This document shows positions 46,797 through 58,653 of a DNA stretch of 64,000 bases, piece by piece. Below the pieces are notes generated by a model. That model did no database searches. It saw only the letters and a program-made list of their open reading frames with translations, and was not told the DNA's origin. The stretch spans positions 1 through 64,000 of the forward strand of contig NZ_JAQLFP010000006.1 of assembly GCF_028207065.1 (NCBI RefSeq), written 5' to 3'. The position numbers were made by a program, and so were the translations under genes. Position 1 is the stretch's first letter. The number at the start of each line of letters is the position of its first letter. This DNA is from Collinsella aerofaciens (GTDB taxonomy: Bacteria; Actinomycetota; Coriobacteriia; Coriobacteriales; Coriobacteriaceae).

Positions 46797-49136
46797 CTAT
46801 TTTGCCACTTTAGGCTTAAAGGTTCGCAGGCGCAGCGCATTGCTTACGACGCACACGCTCGACAGGCTCATGGCCGCGGCGCCAAACATCGGCGAGAGTT
46901 GCCAGCCGGTGAGGGGGAAGAACACGCCTGCGGCGAGTGGGATGCCGATGCCGTTGTAGAACAGCGCCCAGAACAGGTCCTGCTTGATGTTGCGGATCGT
47001 GGCGCGCGAAAGCTCGATGGCACGCGCAACATCCATAAGGTCGCTGCGCATGAGCACCACGTCGGCGCCTTCCTTGGCGATGTCGGCGCCGGTGCCGATC
47101 GCAAGGCCCACGTCGGCGCGCGCCAGGGCGGGGGAGTCGTTGATGCCGTCGCCCACCATGGCGACCTTGCCGCCCGCATCCTGCAGTTCGCGCACGTGGC
47201 GTTCCTTGTCGGCGGGGAGGACGTCGGCGATGACCTGTTCGCTGGTGAGTCCCACGCGGCGGGCGATAGCCTTGGCCGTCACGCGGTTGTCGCCGGTGAG
47301 CATGCGCACGTCGACGCCGAGCTTGCGGAGCGCGGCGATGGCCCCGGCGCTCGTCTCTTTGACCTCGTCAGCCACGGCGATGGTGCCGACAAGCTCGCCG
47401 TTCTTGGCAAAGAACAGCGGTGTTTTGCCCTCGGCGGCAAATTGCTCGGTAAGACCCGCGGGCACGGTAACGCCCAACTCGTTCATCAGGCGTACGTTGC
47501 CGGCGGCGATGACATTCTGCCCCTCGCGCGCCGTTACGCCACGACCGGGCACGGCGGCAAAGTCCTCGACCATGCGCGCGACAATTCCGCGTGCCTCGCA
47601 CTCGGCCATAATCGCCTCGGCCAGCGGGTGCTCGCTCGAGCGCTCCAACGCGGCGGCCAGCTTGAGCAGCGACTTTTCGCTCATGGCGGGCGAGCCGTCA
47701 GCACGCGTGGCTACTACGATATCGGTCACGGCAGGCTTGCCGCGGGTGACCGTGCCCGTCTTGTCGAGCACCACGGTGCCCACACTGCGCAGATTCTCCA
47801 GCGCCTCGGCACTCTTGAACAGAATGCCCATCTCGGCGCCCTTGCCGGTACCCACCATAATGGCGACGGGCGTGGCCAGACCCAGTGCGCAAGGGCAGCT
47901 GATCACCAGCACGGCCACGGCGGAGGTGAGCGCCTCGTTCATGCTGCCGGTCAGTGCCATCCACACTACAAAGGTCACGACCGAGATTACAAACACCACG
48001 GGCACGAACACGCCGGCGACCTTGTCGGCCATGCGGGCGATGGGCGCCTTGGTGGCGTTGGCGTCCTCGACGAGCTGGATAATCTTGGCGAGCGACGTGT
48101 CGGCGCCCACACGCGTGGCGCGGAAGGTAAACGAGCCCGTGCGGTTGACCGTGGCCGCGTTGACAGTGTCGCCGGCGGTCTTTTCCACGGGGATGGACTC
48201 GCCGGTGAGCGCGCTCTCGTCCACGGCCGAGCTGCCCTCGAGCACCACGCCATCGACGGGGATGGACTCTCCGGGGCGTACGCGCAGGACCTGGCCGGGA
48301 AGGATGCTGTCGACGTCGACGGTGGTCTCGGTGCCGTCCTCTGCCACGACGGTCGCGCTCTTGGGCGCCAGGTCGATGAGCGCCTCGATGGCGCCGCCGG
48401 TCTTGGATTTGCTGCGTGTCTCGAGGTATTTGCCCACGGTGACGAGCGACAGGATCGTGCCCGCACTCTCAAAATACAGGTTGCCCATGCTCGTCATCAT
48501 GGCCTCGTGGATTTGCCCGGCGGCCAGCTGGTCGGCCATGATAAACATGGCATAGAACGACCAGGCGACGGAAGCGGTGGCGCCCACGGCAATAAGGGCG
48601 TCCATGGTGGGCGCGCCGTGCGCGAGCGATTTAAACCCGTTGATAAAGTACGCGTCGTTGACATAGACGATGGGGATAAGCAGGACGAGCTCGGTGAGGG
48701 CGAGCGTCATGCTGTGGGTATGGTCGGTGAAAATGCCGGGCAGCGGCCAGCCAAGCATGTGCCCCATGCCTATGTAGAACAGTGGGATGAGGAATACGAT
48801 CGAGACGATGAGACGAGTGCGCATGGCAGAGGCGGCGGCCTCCAGTTTTTTGGTGGGCGACTCCATATGGGCGGCGCCGGACCTGGCTTGCGTACTGCCG
48901 CTTTGGGCGGCGTCGGTGCCCGTGCTGACGGGTGAGGCCGAGTAGCCAGCGCGATCGACGGCGGTGCAGATGTCGTCGGGGGTGACCTGCGCGGGGTCGT
49001 AGTCCACCAGCATAGAGCCGGCGAGCAGATTGACCGCGACGCTCTCGACGCCGTCGAGCTTGCTCACGGCACGATCCACGTGCGCCTGGCAGGCGGCGCA
49101 TGTCATGCCACCCACGTCGAACTTATCTTGAGCCAT
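46797..49136 (-). CDS. copA: Copper-exporting P1B-type ATPase
   Basis: 779 residues. One N-terminal HMA domain ([16 protein letters not shown]), a Ser/Gly-rich linker, then eight membrane segments. The transmembrane CPC is in [16 protein letters not shown], the phosphorylated Asp in [16 protein letters not shown]-binding [20 protein letters not shown] and the conserved HP dipeptide in [10 protein letters not shown]. Exports Cu(I) to the outside. First gene of copA-copZ-csoR. Start [11 protein letters not shown] has AGGAGAAG upstream. Confidence 0.96.
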   Translation of the reverse strand: MAQDKFDVGGMTCAACQAHVDRAVSKLDGVESVAVNLLAGSMLVDYDPAQVTPDDICTAVDRAGYSASPVSTGTDAAQSGSTQARSGAAHMESPTKKLEAAASAMRTRLIVSIVFLIPLFYIGMGHMLGWPLPGIFTDHTHSMTLALTELVLLIPIVYVNDAYFINGFKSLAHGAPTMDALIAVGATASVAWSFYAMFIMADQLAAGQIHEAMMTSMGNLYFESAGTILSLVTVGKYLETRSKSKTGGAIEALIDLAPKSATVVAEDGTETTVDVDSILPGQVLRVRPGESIPVDGVVLEGSSAVDESALTGESIPVEKTAGDTVNAATVNRTGSFTFRATRVGADTSLAKIIQLVEDANATKAPIARMADKVAGVFVPVVFVISVVTFVVWMALTGSMNEALTSAVAVLVISCPCALGLATPVAIMVGTGKGAEMGILFKSAEALENLRSVGTVVLDKTGTVTRGKPAVTDIVVATRADGSPAMSEKSLLKLAAALERSSEHPLAEAIMAECEARGIVARMVEDFAAVPGRGVTAREGQNVIAAGNVRLMNELGVTVPAGLTEQFAAEGKTPLFFAKNGELVGTIAVADEVKETSAGAIAALRKLGVDVRMLTGDNRVTAKAIARRVGLTSEQVIADVLPADKERHVRELQDAGGKVAMVGDGINDSPALARADVGLAIGTGADIAKEGADVVLMRSDLMDVARAIELSRATIRNIKQDLFWALFYNGIGIPLAAGVFFPLTGWQLSPMFGAAAMSLSSVCVVSNALRLRTFKPKVAK

Positions 49137-49194
49137 GGCTTCTCCTTTCTGTGGTTCGCTGTTGGAATTGTTAACCTGCTGATACTATACACCC

Positions 49195-49211
49195 ATACCC
49201 CCTGGGGGTGT
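49195..49211. promoter_or_regulatory. CsoR operator in copA promoter
   Basis: ATACCCCCTGGGGGTGT has the G/C-tract palindrome of CsoR operators. On the minus strand a TATAGT -10 lies just downstream and TGGACA just upstream, with the operator between them (19-base spacing). Strong fit to copper-relieved repression. Confidence 0.8.
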
Positions 49212-49287
49212 CCAGTAATGGTTGGAATGTATGACTTTTCATTACAGATGAGGGCGGCTGCTCAATCGGTGGCCGTCCTAACCAATC

Positions 49288-49344
49288 ATCTCAATCTGTA
49301 ACATCTAGAGAGTTTTTTGACCCCTTACTGTTACAGATTGAGAT
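49288..49344. repeat. TGTAACA palindrome, copy 8
   Basis: ATCTCAATCTGTAACA and CTGTTACAGATTGAGAT arms. It lies between the kinase 3' end and the copA promoter. Confidence 0.87.
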
Positions 49345-49365
49345 GTTGTCTCGCGGGGTTGGGGT

Positions 49366-49428
49366 TTTGTCTCGTTCCGTAACATCTAGACCTGTATCTG
49401 CCGAGCTGGTGTTACAGATCTAGACAAT
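49366..49428. repeat. TGTAACA palindrome, copy 9
   Basis: TTTGTCTCGTTCCGTAACA and TGTTACAGATCTAGACAA arms, two mismatches. Twenty-one bases after copy 8, about 40 bases beyond the kinase stop. Confidence 0.83.
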
Positions 49429-49467
49429 TGCCGGGGAGGGGTCCCGTCACGGCAAGACGCCCGCTCC

Positions 49468-51552
49468 CTAGATGCAGAACCCGGGGATCACGCAGGTTCG
49501 CTTGCTTGGCTTTTCCGCAGGCGTTGCGTACGTAAAGACGTCGCCGTCGTAGCCCACACGGTTCATATAGAGCGTGCCTTCGCTCTCCGATGTGTCGGGG
49601 CTTGCCGTACGCTCCCACCAACAGACATCCTTGCCCTTCCACTGGCGAACCAACGTCTCGTTCGTGGTGTACGGACTTACCTTGAGCTCGCGGAAGAGTT
49701 GGTACTCCTTGCCCTCGCCGTTATAGATGTCGGCCAGGTAGTGAAAGCCCTCGGCAAATGACTCGGGCGGCTGCACTCCGCACAGCTCGACCATGGCGGG
49801 CAGCCAAAGGGTTGCGGGCAGCTCGCTCAGACACGATGCGCTTCTAGCGGCGCCAACGTTATTCGAGATCTTTTTGACAGATTTGATGAGTGCGCGCAAC
49901 TCGTTGGGCAGCAGCTTAAGGCCGTCGTTATCGAGCCATTCCCGCAGCTCGCAATCTGCCCAGCCGGCGCTCAACGGTTGGGCCGCGGCATCGCGTTCGG
50001 CAATGCCGGCATCGAACATAAACGTCAGTCTGGCCTTGCCCGTACCGTCTAGAAGCTCGTCGTGGCGGATGCCCACAAGCTGCGCGCCGACCTGCAGCCC
50101 GTTGGTGAGCGTGACACGCTTGGTACACGGATAGGGGATATGCCCATCGGCATCAAGCAGGTGATAGCGCTTGGCAATCTCGCGTGCCTCGCTACGGGTC
50201 TCGGCGGCCTTAATCTTGAGCGAAATCTCCTGCAGCTGATCCCAAGTGTAGTCGTCAAGTGAACTGCGGATGCCATCCAGGTAGTCGGGGATGCCAAAGC
50301 CATGGGTTGCCGCCCCGATAACGCCGAGCCCCGCAACGGCTGCGACAACGCCACCGATAATAAAGCGGCGGTGGGTCATGGCATCGTGCCGGGCCTGCGC
50401 CAGGATCTCTCGCGCGCGCTCGCCGGCGACGTCGACCTTAAGGTGTGTACCGGAGTCGATGTCGATTGCGGCCTCATCTCCTGCGCCTTCGCGGCCTTCG
50501 GATTCGGAATCGGTGAGGTATGCCGAGAGCACCTCGAGCATCTGCTGCTCGGTGGGACGATCGCACCGCTCGACTGAGATGCCTTTCATGATGATCTGGA
50601 CAAGCGCTTTGTCGCCCTCACATCGCGGCTCGAGCGGTGCCGGCTTGGTCTTGGTCTTTACGAGATAGAACGAGCCGGTTGCAGCGGCGTCCGTCGACTC
50701 AAAGTCAAACGGTTTGCGACCGCTGTAGAGCTGGTACAGAATGCTCGAAAGCGCATAGACGTCGATTGCCGGCGAACGGCGAAGGGCCGCGATGCCTTCG
50801 ATATCCTGCGTGAGCATCTCGGGCGCGGCGTATGCGGGCGTGGCAAAGCGCCAGATGTCGGCGCGCCGGGTGATCGTATCGTCACCGAGGGCCATGGTCG
50901 CGGAGCCCATGTCGATGAGACAGGGGTCAAAGGAGCAATCGGCAATCTGCTGCTCGAGCGTTCGGCTGGTGGTGCGGAACATGATATTGGCAGGCGACAG
51001 GTCGCGATGGACGACCGGATTCACAAGGCCTTGGGTCATCAAGAGTGCGCGAAGCACGGCGCTTCCAACGGCGGCCACCATCTGGGTGGTTAGCCCGCCC
51101 GAGGCATCGTGCGGAAGCAAGGGCAGCGCCTGCTTGAGCGATGTTCCCTCGACCCACTCCATGAGGATGAGCGGGTCATCCTCGCACGATCCGTAGCCAT
51201 AGACGCGCGGAAATCCGCGCAGGTGCGAGACGGTACACAGATGACGGTACTCCTCGAACAGCGCGGCGGTGTTAGCCAGGTGCGCAGCCGCTTGCTCGGC
51301 GGAGCGATCGGGCGTCTGGTCGGAAAGAATGGCGTTGTCCTTGAGTAGCTTGACGGCAAAGACCTCGCCGCTCGTGTTGGTCGCGCGCAGCACGTGCCCG
51401 ATGTTGCCGTTGTCGCGGTGGGCCGTCTGGAGAATAAGCGTCATAAACCGACGCTTGGCATCATCCTCGGCGCTGGGGTCTACCGCCACGGCGGTGTCGA
51501 ACGTGTCAAGACGGATGAGTTTGTCGCCATAGGCGCTATCGGTAGTATCCAT
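49468..51552 (-). CDS. Membrane-anchored Ser/Thr protein kinase
   Basis: 694 residues. Kinase domain (about 35-340): ATP loop NGNIGHVLRA, Lys in VFAVKLLKD, catalytic VVHRDLSPANIMF, DMG in LIDMGSAT in place of DFG, and TPAYAAPEM. Then a cytoplasmic linker, one transmembrane helix (RFIIGGVVAAVAGLGVIGAA near 400) and an outer domain of about 270 residues resembling DUF6273 (CELREWLDNDG, WWERTASP, LYMNRVGYDG). Start Met at 51552 follows AAAGGAAC. An FHA-domain gene stands upstream on the same strand, so the two form a phospho-signalling pair; the FHA protein may read the kinase's own phosphothreonines. Confidence 0.85.
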   Translation of the reverse strand: MDTTDSAYGDKLIRLDTFDTAVAVDPSAEDDAKRRFMTLILQTAHRDNGNIGHVLRATNTSGEVFAVKLLKDNAILSDQTPDRSAEQAAAHLANTAALFEEYRHLCTVSHLRGFPRVYGYGSCEDDPLILMEWVEGTSLKQALPLLPHDASGGLTTQMVAAVGSAVLRALLMTQGLVNPVVHRDLSPANIMFRTTSRTLEQQIADCSFDPCLIDMGSATMALGDDTITRRADIWRFATPAYAAPEMLTQDIEGIAALRRSPAIDVYALSSILYQLYSGRKPFDFESTDAAATGSFYLVKTKTKPAPLEPRCEGDKALVQIIMKGISVERCDRPTEQQMLEVLSAYLTDSESEGREGAGDEAAIDIDSGTHLKVDVAGERAREILAQARHDAMTHRRFIIGGVVAAVAGLGVIGAATHGFGIPDYLDGIRSSLDDYTWDQLQEISLKIKAAETRSEAREIAKRYHLLDADGHIPYPCTKRVTLTNGLQVGAQLVGIRHDELLDGTGKARLTFMFDAGIAERDAAAQPLSAGWADCELREWLDNDGLKLLPNELRALIKSVKKISNNVGAARSASCLSELPATLWLPAMVELCGVQPPESFAEGFHYLADIYNGEGKEYQLFRELKVSPYTTNETLVRQWKGKDVCWWERTASPDTSESEGTLYMNRVGYDGDVFTYATPAEKPSKRTCVIPGFCI

Positions 51553-51584
51553 GGCGTTCCTTTGTCTGGCATGGGTTGCCGCGC

Positions 51585-51645
51585 GTATACGTGGGCAGTG
51601 CGGATATCGGCAAAATACCATGATAGCCGCACTACCCACGTATAC
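51585..51645. repeat. Long inverted repeat between FHA and kinase genes
   Basis: Arms 51585-51603 and 51627-51645, 19 bases each with one mismatch (core TACGTGGG, GTGCGG). The loop is 23 bases. No T-tract. It lies in the leader of the kinase gene and may limit read-through from the FHA gene. Confidence 0.8.
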
Positions 51646-51723
51646 CGTTGAGTATTGTCGTTTACGATGCAGAAGGTAGAAGACGAAAGACGGACGGCGA
51701 CCGTCTTTTGATCGCCGTCCGCG

Positions 51724-52686
51724 CTAGTCCACAATGACAAGGAATGTCGTGTAGAGACCCAGATGGAGCCTGTCGCTGTTTTCGATTTTCACCGGGGGAT
51801 AGATCTTGCCAGGCTCGCGTTGGTCGCGCGGCGGCTCAATCACAATATCGCCGTCACCCGCGCCCGATTCGAGCACTGTGCCGTTGGTCGATCCAAGGCC
51901 CTGGGCGTACCAGTGCCCACCCTCGAGCCAAATACGAAGATGCTCGCGCGAGGCGTCGGCGCCTACATCGGTGATGCTGGGCGAGGTTTTGGGCAAAGAA
52001 CCAATCACGGTGCCGCGCGGATCGCGTGTGAGGGGATGGATTTGCATGTCGACGCAGTCGTCGGCATGTGTCCTGAGCAGACCGAGGTTGGGGGCGACGG
52101 CGCGCGGCTGCTCCAGGCTGCCCATAAAGCCACGTCCGACGGTGGTCTCGGTGGTGCCAAAATGCCCGCCAGTTTTACTATCGCAAAAGCGCTCAACGGT
52201 CGCCACGCCCTGGGCGGGATCGGCGAGTGCGCCCGTTGCCACAAAGAGCATCAGGAAGAGCGTGCTCTTTTCGCGCACGGTATTGCCATCAAAGTTGTCG
52301 ATGTGATTGAGGGCATTTGCATATAGGCGGCTGTCCAGCTTGTAGCTGGCGAGAGCTGACATCATTTCGTTGGCTGCCGGACCGCAATAGTGCTCGGCGA
52401 TTGCCTGATAGGCGGACTCGCCGCCGCCGAGCTTGCTACAGATTGCCGCGGAAAGGTTGAGCGTGGTGACGGTAAAGTCGCTGTAGATGGCGGGTGCGCA
52501 CTGGTCGGGCTCGCGATGGACGATGTAGCGGGTGAGATACGAGCGGTTGGAAGAACATTTCTCGAGCAGGGTGCTGCCGAGATAAGAGTTTCCATTGATG
52601 AGCATTCGGGCGATTTCGAGATGCTTGAGACCGCCGAACGAGCGAATATCGTTATAGAGGACCGAGCAAGGCGTCTCTGCTGCCAC
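51724..52686 (-). CDS. FHA-domain protein
   Basis: 320 residues. N-terminal 240 residues are a helical domain I do not recognise. The C-terminal part is a forkhead-associated phosphothreonine-binding domain: TVIGSLP, ADASREHLRIWLEGGHWYAQ, GLGSTNGTVLESG and a final strand LHLGLYTTFLVIVD. The GTG at 52686 is taken as start because AAAGGAGG lies six bases before it; the frame is open 10 codons further. Upstream of the kinase gene in one operon. Probably a kinase-regulated adaptor. Confidence 0.85.
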   Translation of the reverse strand: MAAETPCSVLYNDIRSFGGLKHLEIARMLINGNSYLGSTLLEKCSSNRSYLTRYIVHREPDQCAPAIYSDFTVTTLNLSAAICSKLGGGESAYQAIAEHYCGPAANEMMSALASYKLDSRLYANALNHIDNFDGNTVREKSTLFLMLFVATGALADPAQGVATVERFCDSKTGGHFGTTETTVGRGFMGSLEQPRAVAPNLGLLRTHADDCVDMQIHPLTRDPRGTVIGSLPKTSPSITDVGADASREHLRIWLEGGHWYAQGLGSTNGTVLESGAGDGDIVIEPPRDQREPGKIYPPVKIENSDRLHLGLYTTFLVIVD

Positions 52687-52907
52687 GGATACCTCCTTTG
52701 ATTGCTTCCTAGCCAATATGACGATAGGAATTAATGCCCCCCGGTGGGCGACGTATTAAATGGCTGCGCAATATATAGCGTAACCAAAGCAACATTATAG
52801 GCCACATGTTCGAAATTGCAGGAAGCCTGAGAGATTTGGTTATGACTGGACGGTAATCCCTCTCTGTCTTATTCTGAAAAATTAGGGGCCGGTTTTGCTT
52901 CGCAGCC

Positions 52908-52922
52908 GTTACAGATTGAGAC
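52908..52922. repeat. TGTAACA family, half-site
   Basis: One arm only (CGTTACAGATTGAGAC); the other arm is not found nearby. Within the 506-bp FHA/helicase divergent gap. Confidence 0.7.
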
Positions 52923-52988
52923 AATCAGCCGGGCCCGCCCCGTCCGCCTCGTCATCTGTGGTTTACGTGGGGGCATACGGAGTGCGGG

Positions 52989-53192
52989 TATACTAACCGG
53001 CGGCGAATCTGCTCCATCGCTTAGAGCTGCTGCGTCTGGACGGCGCGTGATAGGGCTGCCAAAGCGATCGCCAGCGTGCTGAGCAACGTCCTCTCTGTGC
53101 GCACCTGTTTTGTATGTATTAGCGCACTACCAAGCACGCCCGCGCGGCCGCATGCCGTGTCCATTGCGCGTGCAGATAAGGAACAACAACAT
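52989..53192 (+). promoter_or_regulatory. Long leader of the helicase mRNA
   Basis: A TATACT -10 element at 52989-52994 would begin a leader of nearly 200 bases before the ATG at 53193. Long leaders are usual for cold-induced DEAD-box helicase mRNAs. No recognised motif; the -35 is not convincing. Frame open in the leader has no ribosome site. Confidence 0.4.
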
Positions 53193-55442
<2,250 letters not shown>

Positions 55443-55475
55443 CACACCCGTCGCGCGGTGAGGCGAGATGAGTTT

Positions 55476-55509
55476 GGGCCCCGAGCAGATTATGCTCGGG
55501 GCCCTTTTT
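55476..55509 (+). terminator. Terminator of the helicase gene
   Basis: GGGCCCCGAGCA and TGCTCGGGGCCC perfect arms, then TTTTTG. Confidence 0.92.
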
Positions 55510-56063
55510 GTTTGCCGTATCCGATCGCTAGTTCAAATGTGATTTCCTCGGGAATGCATCTAGAAGATGCCGTGGGCCTGTTTCCTGCCATGCGGCAATG
55601 GGTCCCATGGGGTGTGCCGTGCATTTTTTGGAGTATTCAGCAGCTCTAGCTGGCTGCATACGATTCGGTATTGCCAACGGTGGCCTTCAGATACCCCCTA
55701 TGAGCGTTTTGAGTTAGATTTCGCCGTTTTTCGAAGCAAAGGTACGTCATTCTCGCTATGTCGGAACCCTAAATGACGCAGCGCCCTACAGTTTTGCCCG
55801 CCCGCGGCGGTGCTGGCGCGGTCACGTTGCAGAATACTCCGTTTTTTGCACGGGCTAGGATAGGGTACCTCAGGAGAACACGGCGGTATCCCGTAAATAT
55901 ATACAATCTGTACCGTAATTTATACAAAACGAAGAGGCAGACAGCGTAGGGTGGGTGCATTGGGGTGCTTGGTGCATTAAAACGGGGACCCTACGTGCCG
56001 TATACTCTGGCTGGATGTGAAAACGGCTTGACGCGTTGCCAGGCGTAGGGGGAGGGTGTCTAG
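55510..56063. other. Gene-free interval
   Basis: 554 bp with lower GC and no supported gene; open frames are short and lack ribosome sites. A TATACT at 55999-56004 could be the -10 of the EFR1 gene. No repeat of the window's families is present. Confidence 0.6.
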
Positions 56064-56825
56064 ATGAGCGTATTCGAAATTGTGTTTAGTCCGACGGGTG
56101 GAACGCAGAAGGTGTCTGGCCTTGTGGCTGGAGCGCTGGACAAAAAGACCGTTACCGTCGATCTGACCGATAGCGGGTTGGATTTCCACGAGGTCTCGAT
56201 GACGAAGGACGACGTGGCTGTTATCTCCGTGCCAGCGTATGCCGGCAGAGTCCCTGCCGTGGCGGTCGACCGACTGAACATGGTTCACGGCAACGGAGCG
56301 CGGGCCGTTCTGGTGTGCGTCTACGGAAACCGCGCGTTTGAGGACACGCTCGTAGAGCTGGAGGACGTTGCGAAGCATGCGGGATTCCGGGTAATCGCGG
56401 CAGTTGCAGCCATTGCAGAACATTCCATTGCGCGACAGTTTGCTGCCGGTCGTCCGGATGCGCAGGATGCGGCGCAGCTCGCAGAGTTTGCGCAGCAAAT
56501 TCAGCAAAAGCTGTTGGCTGAGGATACATCCGAGCCCTCTATTCCCGGCAATCGTCCTTATAAACAAGCCAGAGGTCACCGCATGGCACCTGAGGCAACA
56601 GAGGATTGCGTCTCCTGCGGTGCATGCGCCGCGGCGTGCCCCGTTTGTGCTATCGACAAGGGTGACCCCAAACGAGCAGCTGGCGAGGCGTGCATCTCCT
56701 GCATGCGCTGCATTGCCGTATGCCCGCGAGGCGCTCGTAAGCTTGATCCCAACAAGCTATCCGCTGTTTCTCAGATGCTGAGCAAGGTTTGCGTCGTGCG
56801 GAAGGAATGCGAGCTCTTTGTCTAG
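56064..56825 (+). CDS. EFR1-family flavodoxin/ferredoxin protein
   Basis: 253 residues. The N-terminal flavodoxin-like domain begins FEIVFSPTGGTQKVSGLV, an FMN-binding loop, with VPAYAGRVPAVAV and VLVCVYGNRAFEDTL. The C-terminal part holds two 4Fe-4S clusters: CVSCGACAAACPVCAI and CISCMRCIAVCPRGAR. EFR1 proteins are single-chain electron carriers of anaerobes; partners are unknown. GGGGGAGG precedes the ATG. No operon partner is seen. Confidence 0.9.
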   Translation: MSVFEIVFSPTGGTQKVSGLVAGALDKKTVTVDLTDSGLDFHEVSMTKDDVAVISVPAYAGRVPAVAVDRLNMVHGNGARAVLVCVYGNRAFEDTLVELEDVAKHAGFRVIAAVAAIAEHSIARQFAAGRPDAQDAAQLAEFAQQIQQKLLAEDTSEPSIPGNRPYKQARGHRMAPEATEDCVSCGACAAACPVCAIDKGDPKRAAGEACISCMRCIAVCPRGARKLDPNKLSAVSQMLSKVCVVRKECELFV

Positions 56826-56836
56826 CGCATACGAAA

Positions 56837-56903
56837 TTGGTGCAATGGGGCCAGGTTAATCTGCACCAACCTGGTGCAAACAAACCTGTCCCCAATGCAC
56901 CAG
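56837..56903. repeat. Palindromic repeat, GGTGCA/CCTGTCCCC family, copy 3
   Basis: Order TTGGTGCA, GGGGCCAGGTTAA, TGCACCA, GGTGCA, AACCTGTCCCC, TGCACCAG, a double nested palindrome 11 bases after the EFR1 stop. Confidence 0.82.
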
Positions 56904-57003
56904 AGTGAGGAGCGCCCCTGGGTGCCGGCAGAAAAGGAACGTCCCTAAGTGCCGCTTAAATACCGTTTATCGAAGAAAAAATACCGCTCACCGGTCATAA
57001 TGA

Positions 57004-57031
57004 TTGTTCTGGCTTTGGGCTTGTCTACAAT
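57004..57031 (+). promoter_or_regulatory. Promoter of the alpha-glucoside PTS operon
   Basis: TTGTTC (-35) and TACAAT (-10), 16-base spacing, 138 bases before the EIIA start; leaves a structured leader. Confidence 0.55.
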
Positions 57032-57056
57032 AGCTCCCGTAAAAAGAAATGCGGAA

Positions 57057-57142
57057 GGTTACCGAGTCCCTCGGACGTGGGCCTAACCAAAGTCTTTGAA
57101 CGGGTGTGTCTCTATGGATGCATTCGCTTGATTTTGGTTGGG
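57057..57142 (+). promoter_or_regulatory. Candidate two-state leader RNA for the PTS operon
   Basis: Hairpin 1: GGTTA (57057-57061) with TAACC (57084-57088), enclosing CCGAG/CTCGG. Hairpin 2: CCTAACCAAA (57082-57091) with TTTGGTTGGG (57133-57142). The two share TAACC and exclude each other. A BglG-type antiterminator is encoded in the operon and could stabilise hairpin 1. Hairpin 2 lacks a good U-run, and hairpin 1 does not match the classic RAT consensus, so the switch is tentative. Confidence 0.4.
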
Positions 57143-57168
57143 CTATATTTATGAAGGGACATGCCACC

Positions 57169-57681
57169 ATGGGTTTCTTTTCTCGCCTGATGGGCGGTTC
57201 GGATGAGCAGAAGACTGCAACTTCCGAGTTCGAAATCCTCGCTCCTGTTTCCGGCGAGCTTGTTCATCTAGAAAATACCAATGACCCCGCTTTTAGCAGC
57301 CGTGCCGTGGGCGATGGCGTTGCCGTGGTTCCCCAAGAGGGAACGGTGTGCGCTCCTGTTTCCGGTACCGTCGCGGCGCTGTTCCCGACCGAGCATGCAC
57401 TGGGCATCATGTCCGACGACAGCTCTGCTCAGGTGATGCTGCATATCGGAATCGACACTGTTAAACTTGAGGGCAAGGGCTTCCATGCGCTTGTTGCCCA
57501 GGGTGACCATGTCGACGCGGGCCAGCCCCTCGTTGAGGTCGATTTTGACGCGGTCCGCGCCGCCGGCTTCGATCCCACGGTCTTCGTTATTGTATGCGAG
57601 CGTTCGGAGAACTCGACTCTTCGTGAGCATGCTTCCGGCCCTGTTGCTGTTAAAGAGCCTGTCGTCTGGCTTTCCGAGTAA
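57169..57681 (+). CDS. PTS glucose-type EIIA
   Basis: 170 residues, a single EIIA(Glc) domain. The phosphorylated His is in QVMLHIGIDTVKLEG; the N-terminal part APVSGELVHLE and AVGDGVAVVPQEG are typical. Receives phosphate from HPr and passes it to EIIB domains. It is likely to serve the EIICB at 58654 and perhaps the MurP-like EIIBC. Start ATG 57169 with AAGGGA nine bases upstream; in-frame ATGs at 57115, 57151 are less well placed. Confidence 0.9.
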   Translation: MGFFSRLMGGSDEQKTATSEFEILAPVSGELVHLENTNDPAFSSRAVGDGVAVVPQEGTVCAPVSGTVAALFPTEHALGIMSDDSSAQVMLHIGIDTVKLEGKGFHALVAQGDHVDAGQPLVEVDFDAVRAAGFDPTVFVIVCERSENSTLREHASGPVAVKEPVVWLSE

Positions 57682-57687
57682 ATTCTT

Positions 57688-58554
57688 GTGGTGGGTACCG
57701 TGGTTATCAAGCGAGTTTTCAACAATAACGTCGCAATGGTCACTTCGGACGATGGCTCCGAGCTCATTGTCATCGGTCGAGGCCTCTGCTTTGGCCGTCA
57801 TGCCGGCGACGCTATCGATGAAGCATCGGTCGAAAAGACCTATGCGCTGCAGGAGGGCACTTCTCAGGATTCGCGTACGATTGACCGCTTGGCACATCTT
57901 TTGGAGTCCATTCCCACCGTCAACCTCGTGATTTCCGAGGACATTGTTCAGATGCTCCGTCGAGAGCTCAATGTTGATATCAACGACAAGATTCTCATTG
58001 CTCTCGCAGACCATATCAGTCTTGCTTTGGAGCGCGAGCGTAAGGGCGTCCCCTGCGAGAATCCGTTGCTGCTCGAGATCCAGCAGTTCTATCGCAAGGA
58101 GTATGCGCTTGCGGGCCGTGCGCTGCAGATTATCAAGGAGTATATGGGCATCCAGATGAGCGAAGAAGAGCAGGGTTTTATTACGCTGCATATCGTCAAC
58201 GCCACCATGCCGCAGCGCTCTGACCGTCTGATTGTTTCGGTCCAGCTTGTTCGCGACGTGCTCGCGATTGTTTCCGAGCACTATGCCACGACCCTTGACG
58301 TCACCTCGTTGCCGTACGAGCGTTTCGTTCGCCATCTGCAGTTTTTTGCGCAGCGGGCGCTCGATCCCGCGGCGGGGCAGGTCAATGGCGACGCGCTGTT
58401 CCGTATCGATGAAACGGCGTATCCGAGGGCGTTCTCGTGTGCGGAGTCAATTGCCGACCACTTAGCGTCTACCTATAACGTTGTCGTTACCGATGCCGAG
58501 AAGAGTTATCTCGCATATCACATTGTTAACCTGCTTGGAGAACCTGGTCTCTAG
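57688..58554 (+). CDS. BglG/LicT-family transcriptional antiterminator
   Basis: 288 residues: an N-terminal RNA-binding CAT domain (IKRVFNNNVAMV, RGLCFGRHAGDAI), then two PRD domains with the regulatory His positions LADHISLALERE, FITLHIVNA, RFVRHLQFFAQR and SYLAYHIVNLLG. When unphosphorylated by its PTS it binds a nascent leader RNA and prevents termination. The start is ambiguous: GTG 57688, 57691 or, matching family N-termini better, GTG 57700 (MVIKRVFNNN). Its partner is probably the EIICB downstream, and its RNA target may be 57057-57142. Confidence 0.88.
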   Translation: MVGTVVIKRVFNNNVAMVTSDDGSELIVIGRGLCFGRHAGDAIDEASVEKTYALQEGTSQDSRTIDRLAHLLESIPTVNLVISEDIVQMLRRELNVDINDKILIALADHISLALERERKGVPCENPLLLEIQQFYRKEYALAGRALQIIKEYMGIQMSEEEQGFITLHIVNATMPQRSDRLIVSVQLVRDVLAIVSEHYATTLDVTSLPYERFVRHLQFFAQRALDPAAGQVNGDALFRIDETAYPRAFSCAESIADHLASTYNVVVTDAEKSYLAYHIVNLLGEPGL

Positions 58555-58653
58555 GCATAACGTGCCCACACATCGATTGATATAAGGCAAGGCTCACGGT
58601 CTTGTCCAGGGCACATCTGTCTTAATTTGCGGAAAAGGAAGGGGAGTACCGCT

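Noticed and set aside
46779..48935. 718-residue frame on the plus strand opposite copA
   Set aside because: Antisense shadow of a high-GC gene; His/Gly/Ala-rich with no domain, while copA on the minus strand has all P-type ATPase motifs.
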